Positions 45,145 to 57,018 are shown, counted from the first letter of the stretch. The stretch is 64,000 nt of DNA from Phytophthora quininea (GCA_011947345.1 JAAVTG010000075.1:806001-870000); one strand, 5' to 3'. Notes: generated by a model from the letters alone, not told the origin. Numbers and translations are program-made.

Positions 45145-46801
45145 TTACATTCCGGTGCCGATGCGGTCTACCGTTAGCGAGTGGAACTTGTCCAGCGCAT
45201 CGCACCAGCCCTGGATCGACGTTTGGAACTTTTCCTCCGGTTTACGATCTAGCAGCACGAGCGTGTGCCGCACTTGGTCAATGCGCGCCTCGATCTTCCT
45301 GTCCAAGACGAGCGCCGAGAGCAACGACTCCACCTCCGCCAGAGGGATCCCGTTGAGTTCTCGGGCGATGTACTGGGTGTCCATGGTTCGATACGGCTTG
45401 ACGATCTTCAGCAACACTTTGCTACGAATGGTACGTAGCAGACTGTCGATGTAGTGCTTAATAAACGGATCGTCCATGATGGCCTCTCGATGGCGCTTTA
45501 ATACCTGCTCGAACGTCTTGATCTCGTCGTGAAGGAAGGCATCCGTCAGCTGGGTCATGGCTGCGATTTCCTTGTCGTTCTCGTACGGCTTGGCTTCCTG
45601 CGAGTCGAACACGTTCACTTGCGACTCGCTCAGCATATTGGCCAGCACCAAGTACTTTAGACATTGAAGCCGTCGCGGTTCGCCAGCTTCGTCGTAGCTT
45701 TTGAACCCTGAAAAGAAGTCGCTGCGCGCCTTGTCCCACTCGCGCTGCATCATGTACATTTTCCCTCCGCACTCGTGGATGACGCCAATGATTTTCTGGA
45801 TGTAGACACGAAATTGTGAGCTACGTGCGAGTCGGTGGCAGCGAGGGCGATTTCTTACTGGATGCGCTACGCCCGACTTGGTGCGCAAGGCCTTTTCGTA
45901 GATGGAGACCAACTTTTGTTGTCCTTTTGCGCAGTATACATCTGGATCTGTAGTGCGTACACTTCCAGCAGCTAGAGCAACCACCAGTTAGTCGAGAATC
46001 AAATTAGCAAAGCTTCTCTGCGTACCTGGGAGTTTTTCCTGACCCCGTCGTCTGCGTCCTCATCACTGCATGACGCCAACAACTCCTTGATAATCTACCA
46101 GCAGTACCAATCACCTCGTCAGATACGGTATCCACGTCTCGATTACCTCTCGACGCACCTTGCTCAGACGTGAAAAGTCTCGGATCTCGTAGAGCAGATT
46201 GCCCAGCTTGACGCTCGTCTTGAACCACAACCTCTGAACAGACAGCCACCGTCAGCTATTTGACATTGTACTGCACATTACCTTTTCTTCTCCGACCTCG
46301 TTCCTGGCTTCCTTGAGCGTCTCGAGCGTCGTCTCGTAGAATCTCTGCAGGATCTCCCAGTTCTGCAACACCAGAGCGAGAGTGTCAGTTCTGTGTCTAT
46401 CTTCCAGATACACTAAGACTCTGCCAACCGACCTTGCTGGTCGACACAAAGTCCAGGATGCTGTTGATGCCCTTCTCACCCACGTTGCGCGTCACGGCCG
46501 TCTTGGTGTAGCCCAGCAGCTCCTCGTAGCGGCGCATGGCCTCATCGTGGCGCCGCAGCTCAAACAGCAGCTTGACGATGCGCTTGAGGGCTTTGAAGCC
46601 CCAGTCCGTCTGCTCCGACTGCAGTGCCAGCACCTGCTCCAGCTCCGCCAGCGCCTGCTCGCGCTCGGGCGGCTCCTGCTCCAGCAGCTGCTTGGCCGAG
46701 TAGTACTGGTTCTCGATCTGCACCACCAGGTCTGCCTCCGCGTCCTCCATCTCCTCGTCCTCATCGCTATAGTCGAAATCATACTCCTCGTCGTCCGACA
46801 T
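45145..46801 (-). CDS. CSN2: COP9 signalosome subunit 2 (CSN2)
   Basis: About 452 aa in six exons, very close to human CSN2 (443 aa). The COP9 signalosome removes NEDD8 from cullins; CSN2 contacts the cullin-RING ligase. The start has the acidic MSDDEEYDFDYSDEDEEME, followed by TDWGFKALKRIVKLL, AVTRNVGEKGINSILDFVS, and the PCI region with CLKYLVLANMLSESQVNVF, SQEAKPYENDKEIAAMT and EVESLLSALVLD. Introns are 46363-46432, 46234-46281, 46095-46158, 45972-46025 and 45796-45858. One A run in the fifth exon, near 45918, is one base short. It is convergent with the MFS gene (stops about 70 bp apart). Confidence 0.94.
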
Positions 46802-47484
46802 GGTGGCGGCGTGGCTGCGATCCTGATGATACTTTTAGGAAGCGATGCTGATCAAATTTAGGTCTAGATGAGCATAATTTAGAAACGTTTAGATGACTCG
46901 TGCGTCTGGCAGTGGTGACGGCTATTTGCTGACCTTTGAAGCTGCTTCCTTCGAGTCTCAGCGCCACGCGGCAGGCCGCGAACTGCAGCGAGATGACGCG
47001 GTCGTGCTGCTGACCGCAGCGCAGCGTTCTCTTCATGGCTGGCGTCCGTTGTCACTACACTCACTGTACTAACGTTAGCTCCAAGCTGAAGCAGGTCCAG
47101 GCGTGACTTGCTTGGGCCGAAGCTGCCTGCCGAAGCGACTGGCGCGACGGTAGCAATGCTGCCTACATGTGTAGCATAGGTGCAGTCCAGCCGAAGTTCG
47201 GTCCAAACTGCATTGCCGCGCGGTGCTGCATTGGCTGGGGGTCACTTGAAGCTGGTCTCCCATCGCAGTGAATACAGATGGCCAAGATTAATCTGGTCCA
47301 ATGTCGGTGTCAATGTCTCGAGTGCAGGGACACCATTCGGCACACAAACTGCAAGCCACACAGAGTCTGATGCAGAGTCCTACTGCCGATCCGAGGATAC
47401 GTCTTCCCACCATCATGACCAGCTCTCCGATTGCGACCAGAACATCGGTAGCTTCTGTCATTCCGAAACTTGCCGACTTTCGCC
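46802..47484. other. Gene-free interval between CSN2 and CD36 copy 2
   Basis: 683 bp with both flanking starts pointing outward. Minus-strand ORFs of 60 to 85 codons exist (one starts near 47036 with MKRTLRCGQQ) but none is recognisable and all lack support. It is presumably promoter DNA for two genes and may include a small unrecognised gene. Confidence 0.4.
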
Positions 47485-49619
47485 ATGCAGGACTCTCCCC
47501 AAGCAGAATTCGTCGAAAAGCAGATGCAGCGTCGTCAGCGCCGCTGCGGATGCTGCTCGCTCGGAATGGGCCTCATCTTGACTGGCGCTGTCATCGCAGT
47601 GGCTGCTGTGCTTTACTCCACGATCGTCCCTTATATCGTCGACAATGCTGTCAAGGATGGCGTCGTCACGTGCAATGCCGCGGACGGTGCCGAGGAAAGC
47701 TTCATGGACCCGTACGGAGACTGCGACGACTGCACGCCGTACTACTACAGCCTGCACTTGTTCAACGCCACCAACGCCGAAGCCTACCTGGCTGGAGAGG
47801 ACGACACGCTTCAGGTTCGCGAGATGGGGCCATACACGTATCGCCGCCGTCAGATCAAGATGGACGTCGACTTCTTGGACGACGGGAACCGGGTCAGCTA
47901 CAAGCAGTACACGTACCACACGTTCTTGCCGGACATGAGCTGCGACGGGTGCTCAGACACCGACGAAGTTGTCGCTTTTGACTCGGGGTACATGAGTGTC
48001 ATTGCCCAAGCTGGAGGCGAAGCGGCTTTCCTTATGCGGCTGGCACTTGGGTCATTCGCATCGACCAGCAACACGAGCGAGGTTGCCCGCATCGTGGCCG
48101 AGAACGGCACGCAGATGATGCGCTGGGTCAACGGCCTCAACTCGATGGACCCGACGGCCATGCGCACCGTCAGCAACAACAGCGCGGTGCTGAGTTTCCT
48201 CGCCACGGGGCCGGACGCGATCGCCGACTTGGACTTGACGGGCTTCGCCTACAACGGACTCTTCGCCAAGCGCACGGTTTCTCAGTGGGCACTGGGCTAC
48301 CTGAGTCTGCTTGCGGGCCTGGGACTTGGCTCCAACTACGTCAACTTGTGCGCTGTCTCCGGCGGACTGAACGAGCAGTGTGCTGCCTGTGTAGGCAACA
48401 ACAGCGACGCCTGCCTTGCCATTTGGGGCGAATGCAACAAGTGCGCTACCGGAGCCAGCGTCGTGGCCCTGAACGAGGAGACTTGTGGAATCATCGAAGC
48501 TGTGTACGCTGCCGAGTACGGCGCCGAAGAGGCAGCCAGCTTTGCTGCCAGTACTTGTCAGCTCTGCAGCTCGCTGGGACTTTGCGCTGCCCCACTTCCG
48601 GGCATTGTCGAGTCTAGCGGACGCAACTATTCATCTGCGGCACCCAATGCATCGATGCTTGGCACGTACACGCTGCGAACGGGCTGCGACGACGCCAACT
48701 ACATCAACGAGTACGAGGAGTACGATGGTGTCACCACGACGGCCCTGTGGGCGGACTTGGGAGAGCGCCGGAACCCCACGCTCGCGGAAATGGCCGCTTT
48801 GCACGCTACGGAAACTGCGCGAGCCCCACCTCCAACCTTACGTGCAGCGAGGTGCGCGGCAACGACGCGACCAGCATTGCCCCCGGCGGCGTGGGCCTTT
48901 CAGGTTTTGAGGACGAGATTTCGCTCGCGAGTTTCAACATCTACCTGAGCCAAGGCAGGCAGAACGTGACGCTGTTCAACCAGTACGAGGAAGTGGAGTA
49001 CGAGGGCATCACCCTGCACCGCTTCAAGCCGTCCGTCACGCTCTTGACGGCTTCCGATGCCAACACCGACATGGGGACGGCATATCCGGTCGACGGCGTG
49101 CAGGCGTTGGGCTTCGTGCACGGCTTCCTGACGTTCGTGTCATACCCGCTGTTCCTTTACGGCAATGCGTCGCTGACCGAGAATGTGCAGATCACCATGT
49201 CGGACGGCGTGGTGGCCACGCAAGACACGATGTACGACAGCGCCGGCGCTCTCCAGGATGAATACTCGACCAAGTACGAGACGTTCGTGGACATCGAGGC
49301 CGGCACGGGAAAGACCATGCACGCGTACAAGCGCCTCATGGCGTCGTACGCGCTGTCGCCCTCCAGCACCAACAGCTCGCGCGCCATGAGCGACGTCTTG
49401 TTCCCGGCGCTGCCCGTGGAAATGATAACTCCGATTTACTGGGGACAAGAGGGATCGGCCGTGACGGAGTCGCGCGTGGACGACTACGACGCGATCGTGT
49501 CGCTGCTGAACTCGTTCCTGCCGGTCCTCATTGCGGGACTGGTGGCCGGCGTGTTGCTCGCTGGTGCGGGTATCTTCTTCGTGCGGCGGTATCGACAGCA
49601 GTCGAGCAGCAAGGCGTAG
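47485..49619 (+). CDS. CD36/LIMP-2 family membrane receptor, copy 2
   Basis: About 711 aa. Short tail with CGCC, TM helix (LILTGAVIAVAAVLYSTI), then the same ectodomain plan as copy 1: GDCDDCTPYYYSLHLFNATNAEAYLAG, MGPYTYRRRQ, HTFLPDMSCDGCSD, GLNSMDPTAMRTV, a Cys cluster (CAACVGN, CLAIWGECNKC, CQLCSSLGLCAAPL), and VDGVQALGFVHGF. A C-terminal TM helix (SFLPVLIAGLVAGVLLAGAG) ends in a short basic tail. A TTTG run near 48799 is one base short and joins the two frames. Next gene is copy 3, 772 bp on, same strand; the pair is probably a recent tandem duplication compared with copy 1. Confidence 0.88.
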
Positions 49620-50391
49620 GCGTAGTAGGAGTAGTAGAGCAGGATGCCTGCAGATCGCCACTGTAATGGCAGCAATGGCAACGCTGAACACCTTTTCACG
49701 ACAACGCACCGTAGCCTCGCGCCATCTTAGTCTCCACTTGATGCCGACACTGACAGTCATGGCGGAGCATCCAAACTCATATCGGCGACGTTGATGTCGC
49801 GAGGCGCATTGTGAGGACATCGCCGAGCTCTCTTTCGCTGCGCTGCATCCTCGGCGGCTCACCTTTGGATCTGGCGGCGGCGACAAGTGGTGCAGTTTGC
49901 GATGGACCATCAACCACGGCCGGCTGTGTATCACCAGCTGGCTTGGCGCGTCAATCGGCCTCTGATCGGTATCTTGTCTGTTCAACAAGTGAGCCTTGAC
50001 CCCAACCACCACCAACCTTCTTGCCACCGCCCCACCTCACGGTCGAAGTTGGCTTTGCACTGCCGCCGACAAACCTGCAGAGCTCTCGTGGTGGCAGATG
50101 AAGCTCGCCAACAAGATTTTGTCGGGTTGTCGACAACATTGCTGCCTCTCGTCATCTTGTCTGGCGTGTCCTCCCTCGCCGTACCACCGCCGCCGTCTTT
50201 CCGACATAACGAATCGAGAAATAGTGGTCTCGTCGCTCGGGCTCCTCTCGGACCTCGGTCACGCTCGAGGCTTCTGTGGCGACGACCGTCTTCTACATGG
50301 GCTGAACGCCGGGGACCAGGAGAGCGCGTTGGTGCTGCTCATTGCCATTTGCAAATTCGCCGGCCGCCAGGCACTCGATCGACTGACTCCC
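49620..50391. other. Gene-free interval between CD36 copies 2 and 3
   Basis: 772 bp. The frame of copy 3 is open for much of it, but the implied extra residues show no CD36 similarity and are Arg/Ser/Pro-rich. The segment probably holds the copy 3 promoter and 5' leader. Confidence 0.5.
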
Positions 50392-52571
50392 ATGGTGACC
50401 ACGCCCAAGACGACCACCACCGCTTTCGAGAACTTCGAGAAGGGGTCGCCCATGGCTTTCCCCAAGCTCGAGGAGGCCGAGCCGCGGCGTCGGTGCGGCT
50501 GCAGCCAAAAGGTCTGGGCCATCACGCTCATGGTGCTGGGCTCCCTCACGGCCATCGTCGGCATCCTCTACGGCACGGCCATGCCTGCGTACGTCAACTC
50601 GGCGGTGGAAGACCAAGTGGTCAAGTGCTCCGCCTCCGATGTGGCCAAGGAGAGCTACCTCGACCCGTACGGCGACTGCGACGATTGCTCGCCGTACTAC
50701 GTCTCCGTGTACATGATGAACGCCACCAACGCCGAGGACTACCTGGCCAGCGGTGCCAAGCTGCAAGTCCGGAAATGGGTCCGTACGTGTATCGCCGCCG
50801 CGACATCAAGCTGGACGTGACTCTGTCGGACGACGCCTCCACCGTCACGTACAAGACGTACACGTACCACACGTTCGTATCGGAGAAGAGCTGCGACGGC
50901 TGCTCCGACACGGACGAGATCGTGAGCTTCGACACCGGTTACTTCAGCGTGATCGCGGCCACCGGTGGCGAGTTCAACCTGCTGGCGGCTGTGGCGGCGG
51001 CGTCCTTTGCCGCCTCGAGCAACACCAGCGACATCGTGGCGACGGTGACGGAGCACGGCGAGCAAATGATGCGCTGGATGAACGGCCTCAACTCGCTCGA
51101 CCCGGTGGCCATGAAGACCGTGACCAACGACAGCGCCGTGGTCAAGTTCCTGGCCACGGGCCCAGATGCCATCGTCGATTTGGACTTGACGGGCTTCGCG
51201 TACAACGGCGTCTTCGTCAAGCGCACCGCGTCGCAGTGGGCACTGGGCTACCCCAGTCTGCTGGCCGGTCTCATTCTGGGCTCCAACTACGTCGGCACGT
51301 GCGAAGGTGGTATGAACGACCAGTGCTCGTCCTGCACGGGCGACGCCTGCTTGTCCATTGCGTCGGACTGCGCACAGTGCACCAAGGGCGCTGCCGTGAT
51401 GGCCGCGAACAATGTCACCTGCGCCATCATAGAAGCCATCTACGCCGCCGAGTACGGCGACGAGGAGGCTGCCAGCTTTGCCGCGACTACGTGCGGGCTT
51501 TGCGAGAGCGTTGGGCTGTGTGCGCTGCCGCTGCCAGGGATTGCCGAAACCTCGGGCATGGACTACTCGAAGACCGCGCCAGATGCATCAACGCTGAGCG
51601 ACTACGTGAAGCGCACGGGCTGTGACGACTTGACCAAGATCGGCGAGTACAAAGAGTACGACGGCCTCACCGTCGCACCGGTGTGGGTGGACTTGGGCGA
51701 GCGCCGGAACCCGACGCTGGCGGAGATCAACACGTTCACGAGCTACGCGAACTGCGAAGACCCGGTTGCCAACATCACCTGCTTTAATGTGTCAGGCACG
51801 GACGGCGCGGCGCTGAAACCCGGCGGCGTGACGATCAACGGCATGGCCAAGAAAACCTCCGCCGACTCGTTCAACTCGTACTTGGGCGCTGCTGAGATCT
51901 ACATCACCATCTCGAGCATGGATGAAAAGGTCGACTTTGACGGTGTGTCGTTGCACCGTTTCGGAACACCGTCCGACATCTTCGACTACACGGAAGACGC
52001 GGCTACCATCGGCACCGGTGTCCCTGTGAATGGTTTGCACCAGCTGAGCTTCGTCACGGGCTTCTTGTCATACATGTCCGGCCCATTCTTCATCTACGGT
52101 AACACGTCGCTGCTTGAGGCCGTGGAGATGACCAATACCGACGGCACGGTCATCACGGCGGATGTCATGTACGACTCGAACGGCGACCTCGAAGACAGTT
52201 ACCTGGAGGCGTACGGCACCCTCGTTGATATCGAATCGGGAACCGGCCAGACCATGCGCGCCCGCAAGCGTTCGCAAGTCTCGTATGCCATCGCGGGCTC
52301 CACCGCTGTCGCAAATGCATCCATGTCGGATCTGCTGTGGCCGACGCTGCCTACGGAGGTGGTTCTTCCAACATACTGGGTCGAGGAAGCTGCCGAGGCT
52401 ACCGACAGCCTGCTGGACACGTTCAAGAGCACGCTGACGCTGGTCAAGACGTTCCTGCCGGGGTTGATCGTACTCATCATTGTGGGCGTGGCCGAGGTGA
52501 GTGGCGGAGTCTTCCTCTGGCGTCGCTACAAGCAGAAGATGGAAGCCTTGCGCGACGCGAATGTCATCTAA
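50392..52571 (+). CDS. CD36/LIMP-2 family membrane receptor, copy 3
   Basis: About 726 aa from ATG 50392. A 41-residue cytoplasmic tail with CGCSQK is followed by TM helix (VWAITLMVLGSLTAIVGILYG). Ectodomain landmarks: DPYGDCDDCSPYYVSVYMM, EMGPYVYRRRD, SCDGCSDTDEIVSFD, GLNSLDPVAMKTV, CSSCTGDAC, CGLCESVGLCALPL, VDFDGVSLHRF. C-terminal TM (FLPGLIVLIIVGVAEVSGGVF) and basic tail (RRYKQKME) follow. A single base is missing near 50775. Closest neighbours are copy 2 upstream and the divergent-orientation double-b5 gene downstream. CD36 proteins handle lipids; whether these take up host or environmental lipids is unproven. Confidence 0.88.
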
Positions 52572-52749
52572 GCAGCAGTAAGGTCTCAGTAGATAATGTA
52601 TTCCTGCTCGTAATGAATGAATTCAATTGCTGTGATGTTACCTTTAGAGGCAAGTTGGAAAGTGCGCCTCGAGCGAGCATCACGCCGCATTATGGCACGA
52701 CATGGTCGCCGTAAACGCTGGTAATGATGACTTGCACCTGTCTGCTCCT

Positions 52750-53456
52750 CTACTGCCGAATCTTGCCCACCACGGCGTACTTGCCCTCGAACCGCGCGAT
52801 CCAGTCGTCCAGCGTCTTGCGCTGCTCGGGGTGATCCCGTCCAGAGTCGGGTTGTCTAGCGCCTCGGGCTCCAACGACATGCACGCCAGCGCTCTCGACG
52901 CGTCTCGACCAGCGAACTCGCCGTACATGCCGCCGGGGCCGTAGAACTCGGCGCCGGTCATGGTGACGTCGTAGATCACACCGTCGACTCCAATGAGGAT
53001 CGTCTGGCGCGGGTTGTCCACCCCGTTGAACGGTAGCAGCTCTTCCAGCGTGAGACGGAGGTCGCTGTCGACCAACCTCCCCACGATCGCGAACTTGTTC
53101 AGGAACTTGGCCAGCCACTCGTCCAGCGTGTCCAACTGCTCCGGCGTCAGATCGCTCAAGTCCAGACTCGCCAGCTCGTTGGCGTCGTCCAGGCGGCTCG
53201 TGGCGAGCGCTCGCGTGATATCTCTGCCCACCAGCGCCGCATGCTTGCCCGACGGCCCGTACTCGTCTCGACTGGAGCTCACATCGTACACGTCGCTCTT
53301 GACCGAAACGTAAACGGGCTGTTTGCTATCCGCGCCGTTGTAGACCGCGAGCTGTTCCGCCGTAAAGTGTTTTCGCGAAGATGTAGAGCTGTTTTGCTTC
53401 CCGTCAACCGGGAGCGACTTTGGTCCGGTCGGCGGTGTCCCCACCGCGTTGCCCAT
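52750..53456 (-). CDS. Protein with two cytochrome-b5-like (MAPR-type) domains, copy A
   Basis: About 235 aa from MGNAVG (53456), a possible N-myristoylation site. Two repeats follow of the MAPR/cytochrome-b5-like fold: FTAEQLAVYNGADSKQPVYV...DVYDVSSSRDEYGPSGKHA...GRDITRALA, and LTLEELLPFNGVDNPRQTIL...VIYDVTMTGAEFYGPGG...AGRDASRALACMS. In this family the heme is gripped by Tyr rather than by the two His of classical b5. These proteins bind heme or sterols at membranes. A GGGG run at 52828-52831 is one base short. It is followed upstream by a tandem relative, copy B. Confidence 0.82.
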
Positions 53457-53608
53457 GGCAGTGTCTTGTGCAAATGTGGCTGAAGACGAAGATGGCAGTG
53501 TGCGTTGGATACGCAGCAACTAAACATAGCGAACAAGAAGCGCAGCATGTCAACGGGAAACAGGTTTACTAAGGTTGAAGGCACTTGCAGCTTACACACT
53601 TGACGTCG

Positions 53609-54412
53609 CTACTGAATGACCTTGCCGACGACCGGGTACTTCTCCTGGAACTTCTCCTCCCACTTGTCCAGCGTCTCCTGCTGCTGCTCCGTCAGTCCTT
53701 CCAACGTCGGGTTGTCCAGGTACTCGTCCAGGAAGGACATGCAGGCGAGCGAGCGGGAGCAGTCGCGGCCGGCGAACTGCTTGTAGCCGCCGTCCGGGCC
53801 GTAGTGGTTCATACCGTCCAGCGTAACGTCGTAGATGTTGCCCTTCACGGCCACGTACACGATCTTGCGTGGGTTGTCGACGCCGTTAAAGGGTCGCAGT
53901 TGTTCCAGCGTCAGATCCCGACGCCGCAGGACGCGCCCTACGTTGGGGTAGCTATTGTAAACGGAAAACTTGGTGACCCAGTCCTGCAGCGTCTCCTTAT
54001 CCATGAAGCTCAAGTCCTCCAGATTGTCGCTGTCCAGGTCCTCTCGCTCAAACGACATCTTGGCCAGAGCGCGGGACGCGTCCCGACCTGCGAACAGGTG
54101 GTAGCCCTCGCCGGGGCCGTAGAAGTCTCGCTTGCGACTCACGTCATAGACCTCATCCAGCACGGCGATGTAGATGGGTTGGTCGTCCTCGCCGTTGAAG
54201 GGCAGCAGCTCCTCAGGCGTGAAGTAGCGGCGCTTGACGGGCTTCTCGCGCTCGGCCTGCAGCGCCTCCTGCCGCGCCTTTGCGGCCTCGTACGCGCGCT
54301 GCTGGGCCGCATCTGCGCGTGCGTTCATGTACTTGACGGCCATCACGGCGGCCACGGCCACGCCCGCGCCCACAAACAGGTTGCTGTCGGCGCCCGTCAG
54401 GAATTCCAGCAT
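53609..54412 (-). CDS. Protein with two cytochrome-b5-like (MAPR-type) domains, copy B
   Basis: 267 aa, uninterrupted. Unlike copy A, it opens with a membrane helix (LFVGAGVAVAAVMAVKYM) and a charged helix (AQQRAYEAAKARQEALQAE). Two MAPR domains follow: FTPEELLPFNGEDDQPIYIAV...YDVSRKRDFYGPGEGYHLFAGRDASRALA, and LTLEQLRPFNGVDNPRKIVYV...YDVTLDGMNHYGPDGGYKQFAGRD. The layout resembles PGRMC/Neudesin-type proteins but doubled. It is 153 bp upstream of copy A on the same strand, so both may come from one duplication. The likely job is heme or sterol handling at the ER or mitochondrial surface; inferred from family only. Confidence 0.85.
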   Translation of the reverse strand: MLEFLTGADSNLFVGAGVAVAAVMAVKYMNARADAAQQRAYEAAKARQEALQAEREKPVKRRYFTPEELLPFNGEDDQPIYIAVLDEVYDVSRKRDFYGPGEGYHLFAGRDASRALAKMSFEREDLDSDNLEDLSFMDKETLQDWVTKFSVYNSYPNVGRVLRRRDLTLEQLRPFNGVDNPRKIVYVAVKGNIYDVTLDGMNHYGPDGGYKQFAGRDCSRSLACMSFLDEYLDNPTLEGLTEQQQETLDKWEEKFQEKYPVVGKVIQ

Positions 54413-54557
54413 GGAAGGTGTCGACACGTGCCCGATACTGGCTTGAACTGTTAGTGAAGATGACGCTAGGTGTGATCATCGTCGTAATTTCCATTAACTA
54501 TTTACTGCAGTAGTATCACATGGCTACATCGGCAGTATACTCGACGCCAGTCAAACT

Positions 54558-57018
54558 ATGATGCTGCGCTTGGGTCGGCGACTGTCGCTGCGGAGGCGCT
54601 GGTGCTCCACGGTGGCAGCCACCAAGTGCTCAGCACCGCGCCGCTTGCAGTACGTGACGTCGGACGACATCCCCACGCGACTGCTGCGAGGTCTCACCGC
54701 TGCCGACGACGACTCGCGCCCCGTGAACCTCATCCAGGACGAGGCCGGTGCCCGCCGCGTGCTGGCCAAGATCGAACAGCTCGGGCCGGGCCACATTCAC
54801 GCCTGCGATACTGAAGTGGCCCAGATCGACATCAAGGCCGTGGGGCCCGTCGGCAATGGCCGCGTCACGTGTCTGTCGCTCTACAGCGGGCCCGACGTGG
54901 ACTACGGCAATGGACCCTACGTATGGGTGGACAATTTGGACAGCGCCGAGGGGACGCTGGACCTGTTCAAGGACTTTTTAGAGAGTAGACAGTACCTGAA
55001 GGTCTGGCACAACTACAGCTTCGACCGACACGTGCTGTTCAACCACGGTATCAATGTCCAGGGACTCGGTGGAGACACGATGCACATGGCCAGGCTCTGG
55101 AACACGGCGCGCTTCCAGCATGGAGGCTACTCGCTCGAAGCGTTGACGGCTGATCTGCTGCTGCAACGAAAAAGCCCATGAAGGAGCTCTTTGGTATCCC
55201 CAAGCTCAAGAAGGACGGGTCTCAGGGCAAGGAGCGCATCATGCCCACAGTCGAGGAATTGCAGCGCTTCCCAGAGTTCAGGAAGCGGTGGATCCGATAC
55301 AGTGTGTACGACGCAGAGAGCACGTGGTTTCTGCACAGAGTGCTGAACCACAAGCTGGACCAAACGTTTTGGTTCGAGAAAGCAGCGGAGGTTGACCAGC
55401 AGCCGGAAGTTGGCTCGATGTATGACTTTTACTGCCAGTACATCATCCCGTTTGGGAGTGTCTGACGGACATTGAGCGCAAGGGCATGCATGTCGATCTC
55501 AAATATCTTGCCGGCGTTGAAAACCAGGCTCTGGAGGACCGCGCTCGGCTGGAGAGACTTGTACTTAAGTGGGCCTCGCGTTACTGCGAAGAGAGCGAGC
55601 GCATTAACTTGTACAGCGCTGCCCAGAAGCAGCAACTCTTATTCGCGCCGTATTTCGACCAGAAGAAGAATAAACTTGTACTGCCAGAGGAACGCTCGTT
55701 TGAAGTGGAGAACACGGAAGGCTTTATTGAGGAAGGCAAACAGAAGGCCAAGAAGAAGCGGAACATGACGATCCGAGGGTTGGGAATCCCTCCCACGCAC
55801 TTCACTGCTAGCGGGCTTCCTGCAGCAAGTGCCGATGTGCTCAAGGAGCTAGCAGGCCATGTGCGTCATTCTCTACCAGCCATTTCTCGTAGTTGGTTGA
55901 TGAACTAACGCCGTTGTTTGTGCATGATGCAGCCCGAAGCCGATCCGCCCCGATACGGCCGCGCCTACGACCACTTCGAAGACAAAGAGGAGGGTGCTGC
56001 AGCTTGTGTTGCGCTCAAGGCGCTTTTCGACATCAGCAGCATCAACACCATGTTGAACAACTTTATCTTGCCGCTGCAAGAGCTTGCAGATAGCAATAGT
56101 CGTGTCCACTGCTCTTTAAATCTCAACACCGACACGGGTCGGCTGTCATCGCGCAAGCCAAACCTGCAAAACCAGCCAGCAATGGGCAAGGACCGCTATA
56201 AGATTCGCGACGCATTCACGGCCCCGCCGGGCAAGAAGCTGATTGTCGCCGATTACTCGCAATTAGAGCTCCGACTCATGGCCCATATTACTCAGTGTAA
56301 GGCCATGATTGAAGCTTTTAAAGCTGGTGGTGATTTCCACTCCCGCACTGCCATGGGGATGTATCCGTATGTGGCCGAAGCTGTTGAGAAGGGCGAGGCA
56401 CTGCTGGAATGGGACCATTCGTTAGGCGAACCCCCAGCTCCGCTACTGAAGGACAAGTTCGGCAACGAACGCAAAAATGCCAAGGTGCTTAACTTTTCTA
56501 TCGCCTATGGCAAGACAGCGTTTGGACTGTCAAAGGACTTTAACGTGTCCCGGAAAGAAGCAGCCGAGACGTTGGAGAAATGGTACTCGGACCGAGCTGA
56601 GGTGCGTCACTGGCAGAAAATGGCTATCGACACTGCACGTCGATACGGCTATACCCGCACACTCCTCGGACGATATCGACGGCTTCCCGATGCCATGTTG
56701 AATGATGACAGTATGGCCTCGAAGAAAGCCAGGGGCCATGCGGAGCGTGCTGCCATCAACACTCCGATTCAGGGCGCGGCTGCCGACGTCGTCATGCAGG
56801 CGATGCTGCTTGTCCACAACAATCCGAGGCTGCGGGAGCTCGGGTGGGAAATGGTGTCGCAAATTCACGACGAAATCATTGTCGAAGGCCCCGAGGACTC
56901 GGTAGACGAAGCGATGCAACTTGTGGTGCATTTGATGGAGAACCCTTTCAAAAACCCCTTGTCGGTGGCGCTAGAAGTGGATGCGAACGTTGACGATTCG
57001 TGGTTTAAGGCAAAGTGA
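54558..57018 (+). CDS. Organellar family-A DNA polymerase (POP type)
   Basis: About 796 aa. A basic, Leu/Arg-rich N-terminus (MMLRLGRRLSLRRRW) fits mitochondrial import. The 3'-5' exonuclease has HACDTEVAQ, VWHNYSFDRH and YSVYDAEST (the three exo motifs). The polymerase has DTGRLSSRKPNLQN, motif A VADYSQLELRLM, motif B RKNAKVLNFSIAYGKTA and motif C QIHDEII. There is no 5'-3' exonuclease domain. This domain plan is that of plant and protist organellar polymerase (POP), distinct from animal Pol gamma. A 72-nt intron lies at 55861-55932 (GT-AG). Frame changes in AAAAA near 55170 and GGG near 55457 need one base each. Confidence 0.9.

Noticed and set aside
46779..47036. Minus-strand ORF starting MKRTLRCGQQ upstream of CSN2
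   Set aside because: The first 34 codons look protein-like, but it has no known domain, and a GTCAGC that could be a donor gives no plausible second exon.
49887..50391. N-terminal extension of CD36 copy 3
   Set aside because: The frame is open, but the extra residues are Arg/Ser/Pro-rich and unlike any CD36 N-terminus; an ATG at 50392 gives the family pattern of short tail then TM helix.
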